A stretch of 64,000 nucleotides of DNA, from positions 62,001 through 126,000 of the forward strand of contig CAWAMM010000009.1 in NCBI GenBank assembly GCA_963783145.1, in the 5' to 3' direction. Position numbers and translations under genes: made by a program. Under the pieces are notes generated by a model. The model saw nothing but the letters and a program-made list of their open reading frames with translations. It was not told where the DNA came from and searched no databases. How positions within the stretch are numbered: the first letter of the stretch is position 1; each line of letters starts with the position of its first letter. Positions 43,743 through 52,886 of this stretch are shown here, one piece after another. The stretch comes from DATGKG01 sp963783145. GTDB lineage: Bacteria; Desulfobacterota; Binatia; Binatales; Binataceae.

Positions 43743-46148
43743 ATGCCAAGGTGCTTTATCCTGGCAGTCGGGCTTGGCGTGATGTTGATGGGCGGAGTTG
43801 GTGCCACCGCTCGTGCAGCAGAGACGCCGAAGGCGGCTACCCAGGAAGTTAGAGGAACCGTTAAGGATGCGCTCGGCAGGCCGATCCCGGCCGCGGCCGT
43901 GACGCTTCAAGATGCCCAAGGAAAAACCAAAGCCAAAACCAGTAGCGATGCCGAAGGGAATTTTACCTTGAAAGGCATCGCGCCCGGATTTTACGCCGTG
44001 GTGGGTAACAAAAAGGATTTTAAACCGGCCACCGCGATCGTGTCGGTGACGAAGACCGGCGCGAAGCCGGTGCAGCTGGCGTTGCAGGCCAAGGAGTTAA
44101 GCGTCAGCGTGGTGGCCAAACGCCTCAATCAATCGCGCAACGCGCTGTCACCGCAAACCGGCGGTAGCGTATATACGTTCAGCGCGCAGGCCATCCATGA
44201 ACTGCCTCAAGGCAGCAACACACCACTGAATCAGGTGCTCCTGCAGGCCCCTGGCGTGGCCCAGGATTCGTTTGGACAGGTTCACGTGCGCGGCGATCAT
44301 GCCAATCTTCAATATCGCATCGACGGGGTTCAGCTCCCCGAAGGCATTACCGGTTTCGGCCAGGTGTTGAGTCCGCGTTTCGCCAACAGCATCAGTCTGC
44401 TCACCGGTGGCCTGCCGGCCCAATTCGGGCTGCGCACTGCCGGTATCATCGACATCAAGACCAAGGATGGATTGCTGAATAATGTTGCTGACGTGGATTT
44501 CTATGGAGGTCAGCGTGGGACCGAGAATCCGAGCTTCGAATACGGAGGATCCAAGGGCAACTTTAGCTGGTTCACGACCGGGGAGTATCTGCATACCGAT
44601 CGCGGGGTCGAACCGCCGACGCCGGGTCCGACCGCGATCCACGACACCTCGAACCAGGGTTCCGGATTCGGCTATTTTTCTTATTTCCTGAATCCAACCA
44701 CCCGGCTCAGCCTGATAACCGGCACCGCGGTGAACCATTTCCAGATTCCGGCGAATCCCAATCAGCCGCAGGTTTTTAACCTGATCGGGGTTCCGGTCTA
44801 TGCTTCAGCCGATATTCACGAAGGGCAGCTGGAGCAGAACTACTTCGGCGTCCTGGCGCTGCAGGGCACGGTCGGTCCAAATATCGACTATCAGATTGCG
44901 CCATTCAGCCGCTATTCGGCGGTTTCGTTCTATCCCGACTACGAAGGCGATCTGATTTACAACGGCGCCGCGTCGAAAGTATTCCGCAGCGACTGGAGCA
45001 ACGGCTTCCAACTCGACACCGCTTACCACGCAATCGCGGACCACACCATTCGATGGGGCGGCTACTTCGATTCCGAGCGCGCCGAAATCGACAATCATGA
45101 GGCAGCTTTTCCCGCTTTTCCGCCACCGCCTCAGCCGGGGAACCAGATGAGCAGTACCCCCGTGTTCATCGTCGACAACATCGCGCTGCAAACCTGGATC
45201 TATAGCGTCTACCTGCAGGACGAATGGAAGCCATTCGAGAAGCTAACCATCAACTACGGCGTGCGATTCGACCTCTACGATGGACTCGTGCGCGCTGATC
45301 AGGCGAGCCCACGCGTCGGCGCCGAGTACACGCCCATCAAGGGAACGACGCTGCATGCGGCGTATGCGCGTCAATTCACCCCGCCGCCAACCGAATTGGT
45401 TACCGTGAGCACGGTGCAGAAATTCAAGGACACCACCGGCGCGCCGGCTTCCAATGGCAATGGAACTCCGACGGTAGAACGCGATCATCTGTTTGATGCT
45501 GGGATAATCCAGCAACTGCTCCCGGGTCTCACGGTAGGAGTCGATTCCTACTACAAAAAGGCGTCTGACCTTATCGACGAAGGTCAATTCGGACCCGCCT
45601 TAATCTTCGAGACCTTCAACTACAACAAAGGCCGCGTATGGGGTACCGAATTCACCAGCTCATACACTCGCGATAACCTCTACACCTACGCCAACTTCGC
45701 CTATTCCGTCGCGCAAGGTACGCAGGTCGAGTCGGGGCAGTTCAACTTCACGCCCCAGGAGCTTAAATACATCAACAGCCACTATATCTTCCTGGATCAC
45801 GATCAGACCTTCACCTCCTCGGCGGGTGCGGCCTATCGATGGAAAGGATTTACGCTTACCTTTGACGGGATTTATGGGAGCGGACTTCGCTCCGGGTTCG
45901 CAAATACCGGAAACCTCCCGTTCTACATCCAGTTGAACGCCGGCCTCATCAAGCGCATCGAGCTGGCTGAAAAGGGCGCGATCGAATTGCGTGCGGTAGT
46001 AGAAAACTTCGCCGACCATACTTATCTGGTTCGCAATGGGACCGGGGTCGGAGTCTTCGCGGATCAATATGGCCCGCGCCGCGCATTCTACGGCGGCATC
46101 AAGTGGGAACTTCCTTTCGGCAAACCACCAGCCCCGGCCAATCCGTGA
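43743..46148 (+). CDS. TonB-dependent outer-membrane receptor
   Basis: The 801-aa protein has a signal peptide (CFILAVGLGVMLMGGVGATARAAE). A carboxypeptidase-regulatory-like beta-sandwich follows (VRGTVKDALGRPIPAAAVTLQD, residues 35-115). The plug domain (PLNQVLLQAPGVAQDSFGQVHVRGDHANLQYRIDGVQLP near residue 165-200) and the barrel run to the end, where GPRRAFYGGIKWELPF closes the last strand. The ligand is not predictable. AGGAG stands six bases upstream of the ATG at 43743. A TonB-like gene begins four bases after its stop, so receptor and energy transducer are coexpressed. Confidence 0.9.
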   Translation: MPRCFILAVGLGVMLMGGVGATARAAETPKAATQEVRGTVKDALGRPIPAAAVTLQDAQGKTKAKTSSDAEGNFTLKGIAPGFYAVVGNKKDFKPATAIVSVTKTGAKPVQLALQAKELSVSVVAKRLNQSRNALSPQTGGSVYTFSAQAIHELPQGSNTPLNQVLLQAPGVAQDSFGQVHVRGDHANLQYRIDGVQLPEGITGFGQVLSPRFANSISLLTGGLPAQFGLRTAGIIDIKTKDGLLNNVADVDFYGGQRGTENPSFEYGGSKGNFSWFTTGEYLHTDRGVEPPTPGPTAIHDTSNQGSGFGYFSYFLNPTTRLSLITGTAVNHFQIPANPNQPQVFNLIGVPVYASADIHEGQLEQNYFGVLALQGTVGPNIDYQIAPFSRYSAVSFYPDYEGDLIYNGAASKVFRSDWSNGFQLDTAYHAIADHTIRWGGYFDSERAEIDNHEAAFPAFPPPPQPGNQMSSTPVFIVDNIALQTWIYSVYLQDEWKPFEKLTINYGVRFDLYDGLVRADQASPRVGAEYTPIKGTTLHAAYARQFTPPPTELVTVSTVQKFKDTTGAPASNGNGTPTVERDHLFDAGIIQQLLPGLTVGVDSYYKKASDLIDEGQFGPALIFETFNYNKGRVWGTEFTSSYTRDNLYTYANFAYSVAQGTQVESGQFNFTPQELKYINSHYIFLDHDQTFTSSAGAAYRWKGFTLTFDGIYGSGLRSGFANTGNLPFYIQLNAGLIKRIELAEKGAIELRAVVENFADHTYLVRNGTGVGVFADQYGPRRAFYGGIKWELPFGKPPAPANP

Positions 46149-46152
46149 CATC

Positions 46153-46869
46153 ATGAATCAATGGATCGGTATCCTCGCCGAGGAGGAAATCTATCGGCCA
46201 CAACGGTGGCAGCGATTCGCGCTGACCGGGCCGTTGGCTGTCATCGCGATTATAGCGATGCTGTCGGGTTCGAGGTTCCTCAAGCCCTCGTTGCCGCATC
46301 CGCCGGAGCACAACGCCATCGAGGCGCAATTGGTCGAGGTGGTGCCACCCAAACCTGCCGGTTTGCAGGGTGGTGCTGCACCGGTGGCGATGAAGCCGAA
46401 AACCGTCGAAAAGCCGCATCCCAAACAGGTGGCGGCGTACCATCCTAAGGTCGAAGCGCGGCCGGTGATCAGTCCCAGCGAGACGAGTGAGGTCGGAACC
46501 GGTCCCAGCGTGCCGACGACTTCGGGAGCCCCGGGGAAGGAGGCCTCGGTCGGGATTCCGGGCGGCACCGGGATGGGCAGCGGGGCGGGTATCGGCAACG
46601 ATGCCTCGGGGGCGCGCGCGATCTACGCGCCGACGCCGACCATTCCAGACGACATGCGCGAGGACGTTTTCCAGGCCGTTGCCATCGCGCATTTCAAGGT
46701 TGGTCCCGATGGCACCGTCGAGGTAACCCTCGCGCAGCCGACGCCGAATCCGCGCCTGAATCAGATTCTGCTCAACACTTTGCGCGAGTGGAAATTTTTC
46801 CCCGCGATGAAGGATGGCATCGCAATTAATTCCGAGTTCGATGTGCGGATTCCGATCAGCGTGCAGTAA
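46153..46869 (+). CDS. TonB-like energy transducer
   Basis: The 238-aa protein has one N-terminal membrane helix (LTGPLAVIAIIAMLSGSRFL near residue 25). A proline/lysine-rich periplasmic spacer follows (VVPPKPAG, KPKTVEKPHPKQV), then a Gly-rich stretch and a TonB C-terminal domain of two-helix beta type (AHFKVGPDGTVEVTLAQPTPNPRLNQILLNTLREWKFFPAM). It physically links the proton-motive force complex to the receptor encoded just upstream. exbB and exbD are not in the window. Confidence 0.85.
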   Translation: MNQWIGILAEEEIYRPQRWQRFALTGPLAVIAIIAMLSGSRFLKPSLPHPPEHNAIEAQLVEVVPPKPAGLQGGAAPVAMKPKTVEKPHPKQVAAYHPKVEARPVISPSETSEVGTGPSVPTTSGAPGKEASVGIPGGTGMGSGAGIGNDASGARAIYAPTPTIPDDMREDVFQAVAIAHFKVGPDGTVEVTLAQPTPNPRLNQILLNTLREWKFFPAMKDGIAINSEFDVRIPISVQ

Positions 46870-46903
46870 CCGCGGAGCGGTTTTTTCCGTTAGGAGGGCC
46901 GTG

Positions 46904-47185
46904 TTATCGCTGAGCCTTAGCGAGCAATAGATCGAGTTCGCGATTGGCGTCTTCCAACGATTTGATAATCCGATCCAGAGCGCGCTCGGTGGTTGCCTTG
47001 TCCATAATGCCGTTTTCGCTCGCGGCATCTGTCAAGGCTTGAATTCTCTTAGCGGTTCCTCTGACGGTTTTCATAATCGCCGCGATCCGTAGTTTGAGGT
47101 CTCGGTCTAAACGGCGCGTATTCAGTTCGCGCGCTTTTGCAATTGCCTCAAGACAAAGATGGCCGATTCGCTCAATCTTGTCCAT
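46904..47185 (-). CDS. Small helical protein, unknown function
   Basis: The 93-aa protein has no recognised domain. The composition is charged and helical throughout (IAKARELNTRRLDRDLKLRIAA, then TERALDRIIKSLEDANRELDLLLAKAQR). Heptad-like spacing suggests a coiled coil. It starts with ATG at 47185, has no close homologue I can name, and stands alone on the minus strand between the TonB-like and hydrolase genes. The coding signal is plausible but not certain. Confidence 0.45.
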   Translation of the reverse strand: MDKIERIGHLCLEAIAKARELNTRRLDRDLKLRIAAIMKTVRGTAKRIQALTDAASENGIMDKATTERALDRIIKSLEDANRELDLLLAKAQR

Positions 47186-47362
47186 GCTTGATAATGATAA
47201 ACCCGTTTCGAGAGAGCAGCCTGACAGATCGAGATTCTACTCGCACCTGGTTCATCGCGCGCATCTGACCCAAAGCCGGGCCGGGCTACGACCATACCGA
47301 TCGGTTTGTAATTTTGCCGCGCCTTGTGTTACCCGCTTAGTCTCAGGGAGACAGGCGAACTT

Positions 47363-48163
47363 ATGGCAGATAATTCCCGCGAATGGCACGAGGAGACCGT
47401 AAAGGTCGACGGCACCAACCTCAGGGTCATCAAGGGTGGCACTGGTGCGCCCCTCCTGATCCTGCACGATGAGCTGGGCTTCCCCGGCTGGCTCAAATGG
47501 AATTCCGAGCTGGCGAAAACTCGGACGCTGCTGATCCCGCTCCATCCAGGCTTCGGGGCTACCGACCGCGCCGAATGGATCATGAACATCCGCGACATGG
47601 CGGGCTTCTATGCGCGTTATCTCAAGGAGCAGAAGCTCGCGCCCATCGATGTCATCGGCTTTTCGCTCGGTGGATGGATCGCGGCTGAGATGGCGGCCAA
47701 CAATCCCTCGCAGTTCCACAAGATGGTTTTGGTCGCGCCCGAGGGCATCCGCCCGCCGGAAGGCGAAGGCTATATTCTGGATTTTTTCCAGGTGATGGCG
47801 CCGCAGCATTTTGCCGCCACCATGTATAAGCCCGCCGAAGTTCCCGAACTCGCGCAACTTTACGGCGGTCAGGGTCCCGAGGCGTTTGAGTTGTGGGAAG
47901 ATGCACGCGCGCAGACCGCTCGCATCGCATGGCAACCGTTCCTGTTCAATCCCAGCCTGCCGCATCTGCTCGGAGTTGCAGCCGGTTTGCCGACTACACT
48001 GATCTGGGGGCGCGAGGACAACATCGTGCCGCTCGCGTCGGCGCATGCATACCATCAATCGATCAAGGGCTCGACCCTGAAGATTTTCGACCAGTGTGGT
48101 CATCGTCCAGAGGTAGAAAAAAGCGCACAGTTTGTCGCTGAGGTTCAAAGCTTTCTCGCTTAG
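47363..48163 (+). CDS. Alpha/beta hydrolase
   Basis: The 266-aa protein has the fold's catalytic set: nucleophile elbow GFSLGG near residue 100, Asp in WGREDNIVPL near residue 220 and His in QCGHRPEVEKSAQF near residue 248. An oxyanion region is LILHDELGFPGW near residue 30. The LLM monooxygenase gene starts 21 bases after the stop, and this pair (hydrolase before luciferase-like oxygenase) recurs in aerobic soil bacteria. A pathway in which the oxygenase makes an ester or lactone and the hydrolase opens it is reasonable inference. Confidence 0.88.
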   Translation: MADNSREWHEETVKVDGTNLRVIKGGTGAPLLILHDELGFPGWLKWNSELAKTRTLLIPLHPGFGATDRAEWIMNIRDMAGFYARYLKEQKLAPIDVIGFSLGGWIAAEMAANNPSQFHKMVLVAPEGIRPPEGEGYILDFFQVMAPQHFAATMYKPAEVPELAQLYGGQGPEAFELWEDARAQTARIAWQPFLFNPSLPHLLGVAAGLPTTLIWGREDNIVPLASAHAYHQSIKGSTLKIFDQCGHRPEVEKSAQFVAEVQSFLA

Positions 48164-48184
48164 CGCAGAAGGAAGAGGTGCCAT

Positions 48185-49564
48185 ATGCACATCATGTATT
48201 TCACGGAGCGCCCATATCGGGACGCGCCCAACGACGAGATCATCAAGAATGGATACTTCGGCCTGCCCAACCGGCTTTATGATTCGAAGCGGGGTTCAGA
48301 GCTCCTGAACGAATATCTCGACGAGAAGGTCCTCGCCGAGCAGCTGGGCTTCGACGGCGTCATGCTCAATGAACACCATGACACCGCGTTCTGCATGGGC
48401 TCGGTGATGAACGTGGAAGCCGCGATTCTGGCGCGGATCACTGAAAAAGTGAAAATCGTGCTGCTGGGCAATCCTTTGCCGGTAGTCGGAAATCCGCTGC
48501 GGCTGGCCGAGGAACTCGCGATGATCGACATGATCTCGCGCGGACGGCTTATCACCGGATGGGTGCGCGGAGCGGGCAGCGAACAATTCGCGACCAATGC
48601 GAATCCGGGCTTCAACCGCGAGTTGTTCAACGAGGCGCACGACCTCGTCGTCAAGGCATGGACGCAGCCCGGCCCATGGCGCTACGAGGGCAAGCATTTC
48701 CATTATCGTTTCGTCGATCCATGGGCGCTGCCGCTGCAGAAGCCTCATCCTCCGATTTGGATTCCCGGCTTGCTGAGCCCTGAGACCGTCATCTGGTGCG
48801 CGCAGCATCGTTATCCGTACGTGGCGCTGGCGACCTTCCTCGAGCCGACGGTCGAGCTATGGAACATCTATCGCGATGCGGCGGCGAAGGAAGGCTACCA
48901 GGTCGGACCGGAGAACTTCGGCTATCTACAAAAAGTCTACGTGGCGGAGACCGACGAAAAAGCGCGCGAGATCGCGAAGTTCGATATGTTCGGTGGCGCC
49001 GGCATCGGCTACTCGCTGTTTGGCCAGCCGCAATGGATGTTTCCGCCGGGATATAACTCGAAGGAAGCCACGCGGCGTATTGCCAAACAGTTCACGGATC
49101 CGGCCAATCAGGACCAGGCTTTCGGCGGCGCATTCTCGGCGCCCACTACCAATGACAACATCGCCGCCTCGCAGGTCGAGGTTCGCGCCGGCACCTGGCA
49201 GCGGGGCGAAAGCCGGGTCGACACTGCAGCGCTACGCAAGCAGATTTTCGATGCGTTTCCCAAGGTCGAAAAATCGATGCAAGTGATCTGCGGGACGCCG
49301 AAAACGGTGCTGCCGAAGATTCGCAAGGTGCTCGAAGTGCTGCGACCGGGCGTATTCGGCTTCTGGCAGAACGATGGCCCGATCTCCGCGAAGGATCGCA
49401 CCAACAGCATGCGGCTCATCGCGACCGAGGTGCTGCCCGCGGTGCGCGAGATGGGCAAGGAACTCGATCTGGTGTCGCCCTTCGAGCGCACGCCGGGTCA
49501 GCGCAAGTTGCCGGCCACCGGCGTTCCCGAATCGGTGGGTTCGCTGGAGGCGCTCGCGTCGTAG
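48185..49564 (+). CDS. LLM-class flavin-dependent oxidoreductase (luciferase-like monooxygenase)
   Basis: The 459-aa protein has the bacterial luciferase barrel: HIMYFTERPYRD at the start, LGFDGVMLNEHHD near residue 58 (the family's NEHH), ILLGNPLPVVGNPLRLAEELAMIDMISRGRLITGWVRG near residues 95-135 for F420 or FMN binding, and KPHPPIWIPG near residue 190. Family members use reduced flavin or F420 for monooxygenation or hydride transfer. The C terminus is longer than in basic alkanal monooxygenases. It is coupled with the hydrolase upstream and ends at a hairpin terminator. Confidence 0.9.
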   Translation: MHIMYFTERPYRDAPNDEIIKNGYFGLPNRLYDSKRGSELLNEYLDEKVLAEQLGFDGVMLNEHHDTAFCMGSVMNVEAAILARITEKVKIVLLGNPLPVVGNPLRLAEELAMIDMISRGRLITGWVRGAGSEQFATNANPGFNRELFNEAHDLVVKAWTQPGPWRYEGKHFHYRFVDPWALPLQKPHPPIWIPGLLSPETVIWCAQHRYPYVALATFLEPTVELWNIYRDAAAKEGYQVGPENFGYLQKVYVAETDEKAREIAKFDMFGGAGIGYSLFGQPQWMFPPGYNSKEATRRIAKQFTDPANQDQAFGGAFSAPTTNDNIAASQVEVRAGTWQRGESRVDTAALRKQIFDAFPKVEKSMQVICGTPKTVLPKIRKVLEVLRPGVFGFWQNDGPISAKDRTNSMRLIATEVLPAVREMGKELDLVSPFERTPGQRKLPATGVPESVGSLEALAS

Positions 49565-49585
49565 AGTATTTTTTTGCTTCAAACG

Positions 49586-49624
49586 CAGCGCCTGCGGAGA
49601 CGGCTCCGTGGGCGCTGTTCTTTT
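49586..49624 (+). terminator. Rho-independent terminator after the LLM gene
   Basis: Stem CAGCGCC-TGCGGAG with CTCCGTGGGCGCTG around an ACGG loop (49586-49617), followed by TTCTTTT (49618-49624). It starts about 20 bases past the LLM stop. The convergent YeeE gene ends at its T tract, so it may act for both directions. Confidence 0.7.
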
Positions 49625-50082
49625 CAGGAATCCGCCGAGGCGATCACCAGCGCGACTGCTCGCGGGCGGCTATGACTTTGCCACCTCGCGTGGAGATAAA
49701 TTCCGGCCGCCATCGATGCTACGAACGCCACGACCGGCATCGCTCCTGATGCCAGCGACGTGATTGCCGGCCCTGGGCAGAATCCACTCAGCCCCCATCC
49801 GGCGCCGAAGATGACCGCACCGAGGATCAGTTGACCGTCAAGCTCGGTGCGTTTCGGAATCGAGAACTGCGCCGCCAGTAATGGCGCGCGCATCTTTCGA
49901 GTGAGCCGATATGCGACGAAGTAAACGCCGATCGCGCCGATCATCACGAACGCGAGGCTTGCGTCCCATGCGCCCGCGAAATCCAGAAAGCCGATCACCT
50001 TCGATGGCTGCGTCATTCCGGAAATCCCGAGACCGAGGGCGAACACGATTCCAGAGGCGAACGAGACGAGGCTGGCTTTCAT
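49624..50082 (-). CDS. YeeE/YedE family transporter, second half (DUF6691-like)
   Basis: The 152-aa protein has four hydrophobic segments. It opens SFASGIVFALGLGISGMTQPSKVIGFLDF and has GAVIFGAGWGLSGFCPGPAIT near residue 95 with a single Cys in the pore-like GFCPGP motif. It is the C-half partner of the split sulfur transporter; its partner gene ends two bases before. The family moves thiosulfate or reduced sulfur compounds, with Cys residues as relays. Confidence 0.85.
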   Translation of the reverse strand: MKASLVSFASGIVFALGLGISGMTQPSKVIGFLDFAGAWDASLAFVMIGAIGVYFVAYRLTRKMRAPLLAAQFSIPKRTELDGQLILGAVIFGAGWGLSGFCPGPAITSLASGAMPVVAFVASMAAGIYLHARWQSHSRPRAVALVIASADS

Positions 50083-50083
50083 C

Positions 50084-50509
50084 TTAGCGTCCCATCACGT
50101 GATCGACGAGGTAAACGACCACCGCGCCGCTTGCGATGAACGTTATCGTTGCGACCATCGAGCGCGGCGACAGCCTGCTTATGCCGCATACGCCGTGGCC
50201 ACTGGTGCATCCGTTACCGAGCCGCGTGCCGAAGCCGACCAGCAGCCCCGCGATGATCAACATGCCGTACGGACGGATGATGCCGAAGTCGAAAGCGCGC
50301 GGCAGAAAAATCCGCAGCAGCCCTCCTCCCGCGAGGAGGCCGGCAATGAACGATGCCTTCCAGGCTGTTTCGCCCTTGGCGGGATTGAGGACGCCGGCGC
50401 AGATGCCGCTGATGCCGGCGATCTTGCCCTCCAGCAGCAACATCGCCGACGCGCTCAGCCCGATGAGGATTCCGCCGACCAGCGCGGCGAACGGAGTGAA
50501 GTTATGCAT
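50084..50509 (-). CDS. YeeE/YedE family transporter, first half
   Basis: The 141-aa protein has four hydrophobic segments and the diagnostic GFGTRLGNGCTSGHGVCG near residue 95. That block contains the two cysteines that in thiosulfate transporter TsuA (YeeE) carry the substrate. It is split from its other half, as in many bacteria. It starts at 50509, divergent from the small Cys-rich gene at 50542. No sulfur dioxygenase or ArsR regulator is adjacent, although those often accompany this pair. Confidence 0.87.
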   Translation of the reverse strand: MHNFTPFAALVGGILIGLSASAMLLLEGKIAGISGICAGVLNPAKGETAWKASFIAGLLAGGGLLRIFLPRAFDFGIIRPYGMLIIAGLLVGFGTRLGNGCTSGHGVCGISRLSPRSMVATITFIASGAVVVYLVDHVMGR

Positions 50510-50541
50510 TTTACCCTCGGTATCCGGCGACTCGCGTTCAA

Positions 50542-50904
50542 ATGATGGCTAGAATTAGCACGGTGATTCGGCTCAGCAAGATAGTTCTGATCTTCGCGCT
50601 CGCGATGGCGTTCGCAATCCATTCGCCGATCGCATGCCAGGCCGCGAACCAGAGCTGTCATCACGCCACGCGCTCCGATGCGCCATCGATGCCATGCTGT
50701 AAGACCGCGATGTGCCACTCCCTCGCGGTGCGCCACGATGCAGTGACTCCCGCGCCATCGCTCGCGAACACCCTCGCGCCCGCCATCGTTGCTTACGTTG
50801 CGCCGCGACCGTCACTTCTCAAAATCGCTTTCGATTCCGCGAGGACTACCTCGCCCCCCGTCGGAACGCCGCTAATCATCGAACTGCAAACTCTCCGTAT
50901 CTGA
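50542..50904 (+). CDS. Small exported Cys/His-rich protein
   Basis: The 120-aa protein has an N-terminal hydrophobic segment (IVLIFALAMAFAIHSPIACQA) and then CHHATRSDAPSMPCCKTAMCHSLAV near residues 38-60, with four cysteines and four histidines. The spacing is typical of metal-binding or redox sites, but no family is named with confidence. It lies ahead of an outer-membrane protein gene, as the 108-aa protein at 43291 does ahead of a TonB receptor. Copper handling is a guess. Confidence 0.55.
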   Translation: MMARISTVIRLSKIVLIFALAMAFAIHSPIACQAANQSCHHATRSDAPSMPCCKTAMCHSLAVRHDAVTPAPSLANTLAPAIVAYVAPRPSLLKIAFDSARTTSPPVGTPLIIELQTLRI

Positions 50905-50989
50905 TCCAGCCGACCTCGCGTCCGCCGGCGCGAAAGCGCCAGGCCCATATGTGCTTTTTTGCGCGAAATCGGTTTTGCGGAGATCAGAA

Positions 50990-52228
50990 TTGAAGATTCA
51001 ACATTTCACAATTTGCATTGCTCTGGTGTTTTTCCTGTCCGCGGGCGCGTCGGCGCAGGATGCGCTCGACCTGCCGATGAATCGCGAAGGCTCCGGGACT
51101 GCATGGCAGCCGGACTCGACCCCGATGTATGCGAAAGGGTTCATGCTCGGCGGTTGGAGCATGATGGCTGGCGAACTCGCCTTTGGTGGCTACGACTACC
51201 AGGGCAGCCGACGCGGCGCTGGACAGGTCTTCAGCACCAACTGGGCGATGCTGATGGCGGAGCACGAACTTCTCGGCGGCGAACTCGGCGCGCGCCTCAT
51301 GATGAGCGGCGAGGAATTCACCGATGGCGGCCGCGGGTATCCGCTGCTCCTACAATCGGGCGAGGAGTTCCACGGCGTTCCCAACCACGACCGGCAGCAT
51401 CCGCACGATCTCTTCATGGAGATGGCCGCGACCTATGCGCATTCAATTACCAAAGATCTCGGCCTCGAGTTGTATGGCGGCCCGGTTGGCGAGCCTGCGC
51501 TGGGACCGGTTGCCGCGCCGCATCGCGAGTCAGCGGCCGCAGATCCGTTCGCGCCGCTGGGACATCATTGGATGGATTCCACGCATGTTACCTTCGGCGT
51601 TGTCACCGCCGGAATTTTTACCCGCAACCTCAAGCTCGAAGCTTCATGGTTCAATGGCCGCGAGCCTGACGAGAATCGATCGAATTTTGACTTTCGGCGG
51701 ATGGATTCGTACTCAACGCGCCTCAGTTACAACCCGATGCCGGATCTCAGCATGCAGGTCTCCTGGGGATACCTGAAAAGTCCCGAGCAGCTCGACCCTA
51801 ACGTGAGCGTCAACCGGATTACCGCTTCGACAACCTACGATCGGCCCCTTGCGTCGGGGGGAAACTGGGCGACGACCGCGGGATGGGGCCGCAACATCGG
51901 CTCGACCGGTAAACCGACCGATGCGCTCTTGCTCGAAAGTAACCTCGACTTCGACACTAAAAATGTGCTGTTCGGGCGCGCCGAGTTCGTGCGCAAAACC
52001 GGTGAGGACCTTGATTTTTCACCAGCCGGACAAGTTTACAATGTGGGCGCCATCAGCCTCGGTTACCTGCGCAACTTCGATTTGTTGAATGCGTTCGTAG
52101 TGGCGCCGGGTGTGATGGTGACCACCAACTTCATCGATGGGCGACTCGACAGCGCCTATCACTCGCAAACCCCGGTCGGGGTCGCGGCGTTTATCCGGCT
52201 GCGTCCTGCACCGATGAAGATGGACTGA
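50990..52228 (+). CDS. Predicted outer-membrane beta-barrel protein
   Basis: The 412-aa protein has a signal peptide (IQHFTICIALVFFLSAGASAQ). Alternating beta strands run through to residue 405 with many aromatic-rich, Gly/Tyr motifs (MLGGWSMMAGELAFGGYDYQ). The strongest block is HDRQHPHDLFMEMAATYAHSI near residue 130, with two His pairs, and LGHHWMDSTHVTFGVVTAGIF near residue 180. The start is a TTG at 50990, because GGAG stands seven bases upstream and gives a clean signal peptide; the frame extends to 50951. The combination of this block with a small Cys/His protein suggests metal resistance, unproven. Confidence 0.7.
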   Translation: MKIQHFTICIALVFFLSAGASAQDALDLPMNREGSGTAWQPDSTPMYAKGFMLGGWSMMAGELAFGGYDYQGSRRGAGQVFSTNWAMLMAEHELLGGELGARLMMSGEEFTDGGRGYPLLLQSGEEFHGVPNHDRQHPHDLFMEMAATYAHSITKDLGLELYGGPVGEPALGPVAAPHRESAAADPFAPLGHHWMDSTHVTFGVVTAGIFTRNLKLEASWFNGREPDENRSNFDFRRMDSYSTRLSYNPMPDLSMQVSWGYLKSPEQLDPNVSVNRITASTTYDRPLASGGNWATTAGWGRNIGSTGKPTDALLLESNLDFDTKNVLFGRAEFVRKTGEDLDFSPAGQVYNVGAISLGYLRNFDLLNAFVVAPGVMVTTNFIDGRLDSAYHSQTPVGVAAFIRLRPAPMKMD

Positions 52229-52360
52229 TCTGGGACATCATGGCGTCGCGATTTCGAATCTCGATGGTTCGATTCAGAAAAAATCTACGGCGAAAGCCAT
52301 ATCGCTTTCCGACGCCTCCATCGGCATGCGCTGTGCTGAATGCCGCTGGAGGCTCCGAAA

Positions 52361-52771
52361 ATGTTGCGATCAATCAGCATCCCGCGGGAAGCGCTTTGGG
52401 CATTTGGGAGTTGGGCAATCGTCCTCTTGATAACGGCCGCATTGGGCGAGGTCTATCTCCGCAGCAGCACACCCGCCGCAGTCGCGTTGGCCTTCACCGA
52501 GCGCAACGCGGCCGTACAAGGCATGGTCGGGGGCGCCGTGCATGCTCAACTGAACTGGATCGGCAGTATCCATTACGAGGGTGATGCGAGTTGGGCGACC
52601 TTCAGGATGGAAGTCAGCGGCGCACGCGCCAACGCCACGATGGACGTTACGTTGCAGCAACAAGCTGGGCAATGGAACGTCGCGAATGGACGACTGGTTA
52701 CGGATTCCGGCCAGATCGCTCAAATTCCCGTGATGGCGAACCGAACGGATCAGGCCCGCGCTGAGAATTGA
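52361..52771 (+). CDS. Coa1-like membrane protein (cytochrome oxidase assembly factor family, DUF1783)
   Basis: The 136-aa protein has one N-terminal transmembrane helix (FGSWAIVLLITAALGEVYL). A soluble domain follows with GSIHYEGDASWATFRMEVSGARANATMDVTL and QAGQWNVANGRLVTDSG, the pattern of the Coa1/DUF1783 family. In mitochondria Coa1 assists cytochrome c oxidase assembly; the bacterial role is unknown. The ATG at 52361 has GGAGG eight bases upstream. Its stop lies 16 bases before the TGA of the modC remnant on the opposite strand. Confidence 0.6.
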   Translation: MLRSISIPREALWAFGSWAIVLLITAALGEVYLRSSTPAAVALAFTERNAAVQGMVGGAVHAQLNWIGSIHYEGDASWATFRMEVSGARANATMDVTLQQQAGQWNVANGRLVTDSGQIAQIPVMANRTDQARAEN

Positions 52772-52787
52772 CGTTCCCAACCCGCGA

Positions 52788-52886
52788 TCATTTCGCGACC
52801 AGATGACACGAGTAGGTCTTGATGACGAGCCAGACTTGCGAGCCCGGTTGAAGCTGGAGATCGGCGCGCGAACCCGGCGTCAGGCT
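52788..52886 (-). pseudogene. modC 3'-end fragment (duplicate of the modC tail)
   Basis: Bases 52796-52886 match 53666-53756, the end of modC, at 90 of 91 positions (the one difference is 52841 against 53711). Read on the minus strand the fragment keeps the modC frame (SLTPGSRADLQLQPGSQVWLVIKTYSCHLV) and then ends with its own codons AK and a TGA stop at 52790-52788, where the current modC ends GS and TAA. It has no start codon or domain of its own. It therefore looks like the older 3' end of modC, left behind when the segment with the toxin-antitoxin genes was inserted. Confidence 0.85.
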
